Source: Cladocopium goreaui (Eukaryota; Sar; Dinophyceae; Suessiales; Symbiodiniaceae). Taken from it: 64,000 bases of DNA. Location of the stretch: assembly GCA_947184155.2 (NCBI GenBank), contig CAMXCT020001846.1:360521-424520 (forward strand). Direction: 5' to 3'. This document shows positions 59,753 to 64,000 of this stretch, one piece after another. The position numbers and the translations under genes are program-made. Each line of letters begins with the position of its first letter. Positions within the stretch are counted from its first letter, which is position 1. The notes beneath the pieces are model-generated. The model worked only from the letters and a program-made list of their open reading frames with translations. It searched no databases and was not told the DNA's origin.

Positions 59753-62700
59753 ATTGCGCTCCAGAGCCCTTCTACCTCACTACAACCTGGACACCTTCAC
59801 CTACCAGATCAACTACGCCCATCCACTGCGCTACTACAACCTCATCACCCTCTACTACCTCCCGTGGTCTTGGTCTTCGACGATGCCGACATCTGGAGAC
59901 CCTGCTACATCGACTTCGAGCACTACTGGCATGGAGCTGCTGAAGGACACCTACATCCCAGTGTTCAACAACAAGCCTGGTGATTACCGTGAATGGCGCC
60001 AACGCATTGGCCTTTACCGCCGAAAGCTGGAGCTACAAGGAAAAGGGAAAGAAGCTGTGCTCAACGTCCTGACCAGCTTGCATGGCGTGGCCTGGCGACA
60101 GTTGGAGCCGAAGGTGGAGACGATTTTGTCAAAAGATGAGGGTGCCTTTGACCTCATTCTCAGTGAGTTGGACTCTACGTTCCGCTACAAAGAGGATGTT
60201 GAGATGCCTCGTGCCTTTGAGAAGTTTTTCTATGGGACAACGAGGCGACCAGAGCAGACCTTGCTGTCCTATGTGGCGGACCATCGAGAAGCACTACATG
60301 AAGTTGAAAAACATGGAGTTCAAGTGTCTGACAAAGTGAGTGGCTGGATCCTTTTGAGGCGCTCAGGTCTCTCAGGAGAACAAAAGCAGCTGATCCAAAG
60401 TCAATGCCCCAAGCTGTCCTACGACAAGGTTGTGGAGGCGATGTACTTTTTGTTGGGCCAAGACTACAAAGGCAAGTCCCATGATGCAACCACGAAGTGG
60501 AACAAGGGACGAACCTATGGGAGATGGTCCAACAGACAGCATGGCTATTTGACTGAGGAGACCTATGACGCCGAGGAGATCTACCCCGAGGACTATGCCT
60601 ACCAACAATGGGATGACGATGAACTCTATGGTGAAGACTATGGTGATGATTGGGATGAGTCCTACAACGAGGACACCTACAACGCTGCCGACTATGAGGA
60701 CGCGGACTTCCCGGACGAGCCCTTGGATGATGGAGGTGAACTTGAGGAGGCATACGCCTCATACCTTGATGCCAGGCGACACTTCGCCCAGATGAAAGCT
60801 GCTCGAGGCTACTTCCCTGTCGTTGCCTTGACGGATGGGGGACAATCTATGCCAGCAAGTTCACAGGCACCACGAAGCCCTTCGAAAGGCAAAAGCAAGG
60901 GCAAAGGCAAGGGCAAGATCAAGGGGAAGCCATCCCTGCGACAATCCAATCCACCACAACGTGGTTCTGCTGCCTCAAGGGCCAATGCTACGCGATGTCT
61001 ACGTTGTGGACAAGTTGGACATTGGGCGGCAAACTGCACTTCACCTACATCAAAGGCGAGCCCTACGTCATCGACTACCTCCTCACCTTCAAAGAAGGCT
61101 AAGACGGAATCAACTATGATGGTGCGCGACCTGGCCAAGCAAGTCCCCAAGGGATTGCCATTGCTTGGCAACGATGGTTTCTTTGGAATCCAAGATGGTG
61201 GTGCATCGTCTGTGGTTTGTGGCCATGACGTCTTGATGAACATCGTGGACCACCTGGTGATGCGAGGCGTGCCCATCGAGCGCTTCATGTTCATGGCGAC
61301 CAACAAGCTGTTTGGCTTTGGGGGTGATGCCAACCGAAAATCAGACTGGTCTGTCAGACTTCCAGTCTACATCGAAGGCCAACCAGGCTACATCGAGACC
61401 TTCATCGTCGAGGGCAGTACGCCTCTCTTGATCGGCCGACCGATCTTGCAGGCGCTCAACATCAAGATTGACTACAACCAGAACAAGATCTCTGTCCAAG
61501 ACGGTGAATGGAAAGACACCACAATGGGTGAGAAAGGAGAGTACCTTCTGCAACTGGACCATGGATTGGAAGATGACCCTGAAGGACATCACATTGCCTT
61601 CGACTATGTCACCAGCGAGACCTGCACAGCGATCAACAACTATGACGACCTGGCTGACTACATCAACATCCATGAGTACCTCTCCATGACCAACCGCAGC
61701 CCTCCTGAGAAAGCCTTCTTGGAGGAAGACACAACCTTGGAAGAAACACCCACTGAAAGTTTTGAAGATTTCCAAGAAGATGATCCCGCTGCTGTGAGGC
61801 GACCGATCACTGACAAGTTGATCAAAACGATGCACATGGAGTTCAACAGCTTCAACCGGCGTCGCAAAGACACCATTGAACAGGTGTTGCATGCCTACCA
61901 GACTGGACGCCGCACCTTTTGGGAAGTCTACAGTGGTTCTGGCAACTTGTCTTCGGTGATGCGGGATTGTGGTTGGGATGTCATGACCTTTGACTACAAC
62001 ACGGGCTGGGATTTTGATGTTGCAGCCCACCGGAAAGAATTTCTTCAACTACAAGATCAAGTTTGCCCTGACTTCATTTGGTACAGCCCCAAATGCACTG
62101 ATTGGTCCCCTCTTCAACAACTCAATGCCTTGACCGAAGATCGAAAAATGGCACTTCAAGCTGAGCGCGACTACCACGAGAAGGTCCACTTGAAGATGTG
62201 TCGCCGAAGCTACTTGAAGCAGAGGCGTGAAGGAAGGCATGCCGCCTTGGAGCAACCAAGGTATGCACTGAGCTGGAAGACGACCACCTTGCATGATCTT
62301 CCAGGATACCAATGCAACTTGGACCAGTGCCAGTTTGAAGTGATGATGGCGGATGAGAATGGGATGGACCAATATATCAAGAAACCAACACGACTGCAAT
62401 GCACGGACGAGCACATGGCCAACGAGCTCTCACTCTTGTGCCCAGGTGACCACTACCATTTGCCAATTGAGGGCAGTTCACCTGGAGTTGGCAACCGTGC
62501 TGCTGCTTCTGCAGTTTATCAAGGAGTTTTCTGCAGCTGCATCGTTCAGGCAATCATCAACCTCTTCATCAACCAGGAGCATGAGCAGACCTTGGTGACC
62601 CACGAGCGTATTCATGCAGGTGATGACATGGCCGATGAGACCTCACTTCCTCCGGAGCTTGACTTCGAGAACTTGTCTGAGGTTTGGCCTGACACACCAT

Positions 62701-64000
62701 CTCCTGAACAAGATCAACATGCTGAAGTTCGACAACGCCGTGGAGTCCTTCAACGTTTGGATGAATGTGACCGCCAAGCTGCCAAGAGGACAATCACCAA
62801 GCTGCACCGCAACTTGGGCCATCCATCCAACAAAGAGCTCATCAGGTTGCTGAAGACCAAGAATGCTGGACCTGCTCTACTACAAGCTGCCCAAGACCAT
62901 GAATGTGGACTATGTGATCTTCACAAACGTCCCAGTGGAGTACCCGTGTCGAGCATGCCCAAGGACACCACCTTCAATCAAAGAGTTCAAGCTGACACTC
63001 TGTGGGTGAAAGTTCCTGGGGTGAAGCACAAGCTTCCGGTGCTGATGATGTCAGATGCTCACACGAGACTTCTTGCAGCTCGCTTCATCAAGGCCGAGAC
63101 CTCTGAGGAGTACATCAAGCAGATTGAAGCTGCCTGGATCAGCTTCTTTGGACCCATGAAGACCCTGCAGGTTGATGAACACAGGGCTTGGGCATCAGAT
63201 GCCATGCGAGAATGGACGACTGAACATGGGATCCAATTGGTGATTTCTCCTGGGCAATCTCATACAAGATTGGCCATTTTGGAGCGAAGGCATCAGGTGA
63301 CAAGGAGGGCGATTTCCCTCTTCCTGGAATCCAACCCTGGTGTCGCTGCTGACAAGGACGCCCTCATCATTGCCTTGACCTACATTGTGCCGCAGCTGAA
63401 CAGGATCCCAAATGTGCATGGATACAGCCCCATACAATGGGTGCTGGGCTACACACCACATGTGCCCGGCTTGCTGTCTGAGGAATCTTCCCTCAGCAAT
63501 CCAGCACACCTTGACCCCTCCGAGAAGTTCATGGAGAAGCTGCGCTTGCGACAAGAGGCCAACAAGGCCATGATTGAGGCCGACACTGACTTCCGCCTGA
63601 GACGTGCCCTGCTGCGCAAGTACATGGGCCAACCTGTTGTTCTTCAACCAGGCGACTTGTGCTACTACTGGAGAGACACTCCAGCAGGATCTACTGCAAA
63701 GCTGAAATGGCGTGGACCAGCCACTGTCATCATGAGGGAACAAGGTCAACATGGCCACCACACCGACATCTACTGGATTGCTCATGGAACAGTTCTCCTA
63801 CGTGCAGCTCCTGAACATGTCAAAGCTGCCACACCAGTCCAAGATCTCACAGAACGACCTCGAGATCCCTTGGACACAGCAAAGCAGTCTCTGTCCAACA
63901 TCAGAGGCCGTGGTGTGACGCAGTACATTGACCTCCCCAAGAGCAACAAGCGCAGACGCGATGAAGTTGCCACTGATGAGGAGGAGGACGAGCACGATGA
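59741..64000 (+). mobile_element. Copia-like LTR retrotransposon 2, cut by the window end
   Basis: It covers the primer-binding site, gag, protease, the methyltransferase-like segment and the integrase. RT, RNase H and the right LTR would lie beyond 64000. No stop codon or frameshift is seen in over 4.1 kb of frame. Confidence 0.8.
59883..64000 (+). CDS. Copia-like gag-pol polyprotein 2, 3' end missing
   Basis: The frame is open from upstream of the chosen ATG to the window edge (1372 codons). Gag lies at about 1-300 with YREWRQRIGLYRRKLELQG, followed by acidic D/E/Y-rich and basic K/G-rich stretches. The CCHC knuckle is near 372 (CLRCGQVGHWAANC). The protease near 440 has IQDGGASS in place of D(T/S)G, followed by PLLIGRPIL. 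The methyltransferase-like segment at about 679-870 has VYSGSGNLS, WYSPKCTDWSPL, KKPTRLQCT and CPGDHYHLPIEG. The integrase from about 975 has HRNLGH, CGLCDLH, ADTLWVKV, QVDEHRAW and SHTRLAILE. Order and spacing match Copia element 1, but the sequence is quite different, so it is a separate family. It is on the same strand as all other large frames here. Confidence 0.85.
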   Translation, partial: MPTSGDPATSTSSTTGMELLKDTYIPVFNNKPGDYREWRQRIGLYRRKLELQGKGKEAVLNVLTSLHGVAWRQLEPKVETILSKDEGAFDLILSELDSTFRYKEDVEMPRAFEKFFYGTTRRPEQTLLSYVADHREALHEVEKHGVQVSDKVSGWILLRRSGLSGEQKQLIQSQCPKLSYDKVVEAMYFLLGQDYKGKSHDATTKWNKGRTYGRWSNRQHGYLTEETYDAEEIYPEDYAYQQWDDDELYGEDYGDDWDESYNEDTYNAADYEDADFPDEPLDDGGELEEAYASYLDARRHFAQMKAARGYFPVVALTDGGQSMPASSQAPRSPSKGKSKGKGKGKIKGKPSLRQSNPPQRGSAASRANATRCLRCGQVGHWAANCTSPTSKASPTSSTTSSPSKKAKTESTMMVRDLAKQVPKGLPLLGNDGFFGIQDGGASSVVCGHDVLMNIVDHLVMRGVPIERFMFMATNKLFGFGGDANRKSDWSVRLPVYIEGQPGYIETFIVEGSTPLLIGRPILQALNIKIDYNQNKISVQDGEWKDTTMGEKGEYLLQLDHGLEDDPEGHHIAFDYVTSETCTAINNYDDLADYINIHEYLSMTNRSPPEKAFLEEDTTLEETPTESFEDFQEDDPAAVRRPITDKLIKTMHMEFNSFNRRRKDTIEQVLHAYQTGRRTFWEVYSGSGNLSSVMRDCGWDVMTFDYNTGWDFDVAAHRKEFLQLQDQVCPDFIWYSPKCTDWSPLQQLNALTEDRKMALQAERDYHEKVHLKMCRRSYLKQRREGRHAALEQPRYALSWKTTTLHDLPGYQCNLDQCQFEVMMADENGMDQYIKKPTRLQCTDEHMANELSLLCPGDHYHLPIEGSSPGVGNRAAASAVYQGVFCSCIVQAIINLFINQEHEQTLVTHERIHAGDDMADETSLPPELDFENLSEVWPDTPSPEQDQHAEVRQRRGVLQRLDECDRQAAKRTITKLHRNLGHPSNKELIRLLKTKNAGPALLQAAQDHECGLCDLHKRPSGVPVSSMPKDTTFNQRVQADTLWVKVPGVKHKLPVLMMSDAHTRLLAARFIKAETSEEYIKQIEAAWISFFGPMKTLQVDEHRAWASDAMREWTTEHGIQLVISPGQSHTRLAILERRHQVTRRAISLFLESNPGVAADKDALIIALTYIVPQLNRIPNVHGYSPIQWVLGYTPHVPGLLSEESSLSNPAHLDPSEKFMEKLRLRQEANKAMIEADTDFRLRRALLRKYMGQPVVLQPGDLCYYWRDTPAGSTAKLKWRGPATVIMREQGQHGHHTDIYWIAHGTVLLRAAPEHVKAATPVQDLTERPRDPLDTAKQSLSNIRGRGVTQYIDLPKSNKRRRDEVATDEEEDEHD

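Noticed and set aside
60175..63785. Minus-strand open frames of 100-235 codons
   Set aside because: They lie wholly opposite the intact Copia 2 gag-pol frame, whose motifs (CCHC, integrase) fix the coding strand.

Overview
The window looks like nuclear DNA of a dinoflagellate, most likely a symbiodiniacean alga. Four things suggest this: genes cut into 40-160 bp exons separated by long repeat-rich introns; splice donors of GT, GC and probably GA type; very large Copia-like and LINE-like polyproteins; and a near-match to the antisense of the dinoflagellate spliced leader inside one retrotransposon. There is no sign of bacterial operons, tRNA, rRNA or CRISPR. All exon calls come from reading frames, splice dinucleotides and intron phase by eye, with no database search.

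Three host genes can be followed on the plus strand. (1) About 5.2 to 19.0 kb, probably continuing to about 31.8 kb, is a phytanoyl-CoA dioxygenase (PhyH)-like gene. Its exons carry the HxD iron-binding motif and the second HYDLxHR motif, and they are followed by HEAT-like helical exons. (2) 49.5-51.9 kb holds three phase-compatible exons of an unrecognised protein. (3) 53.2-59.3 kb is a gene that joins a J-domain (HPD motif) to ankyrin repeats. A few minus-strand exon candidates (21.4 and 45.7-46.0 kb) are weaker.

Three large retroelements dominate the rest, all on the plus strand. A 10.2 kb LINE-like element (6719-16892) with a 13-bp target-site duplication and an A-rich tail sits in an intron of the PhyH gene. 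Its second protein carries RNase H, endonuclease, reverse transcriptase, C2H2 fingers and a methyltransferase-like tail. A full-length Copia-like element (36065-43631) has two identical 220-bp LTRs and one intact 2347-codon gag-pol frame; it sits in a CAT microsatellite. A second Copia-like element (from about 59.7 kb) runs off the right end. All three encode an extra methyltransferase-like segment with a PPC- or SPKC-type motif. In both Copia elements it lies between protease and integrase.

The remaining DNA is small hairpin elements (at least five families), AT microsatellites, satellite-like arrays (ACATG, CAT, ACATAT, CCCTAAA-related) and stretches where nothing could be recognised.
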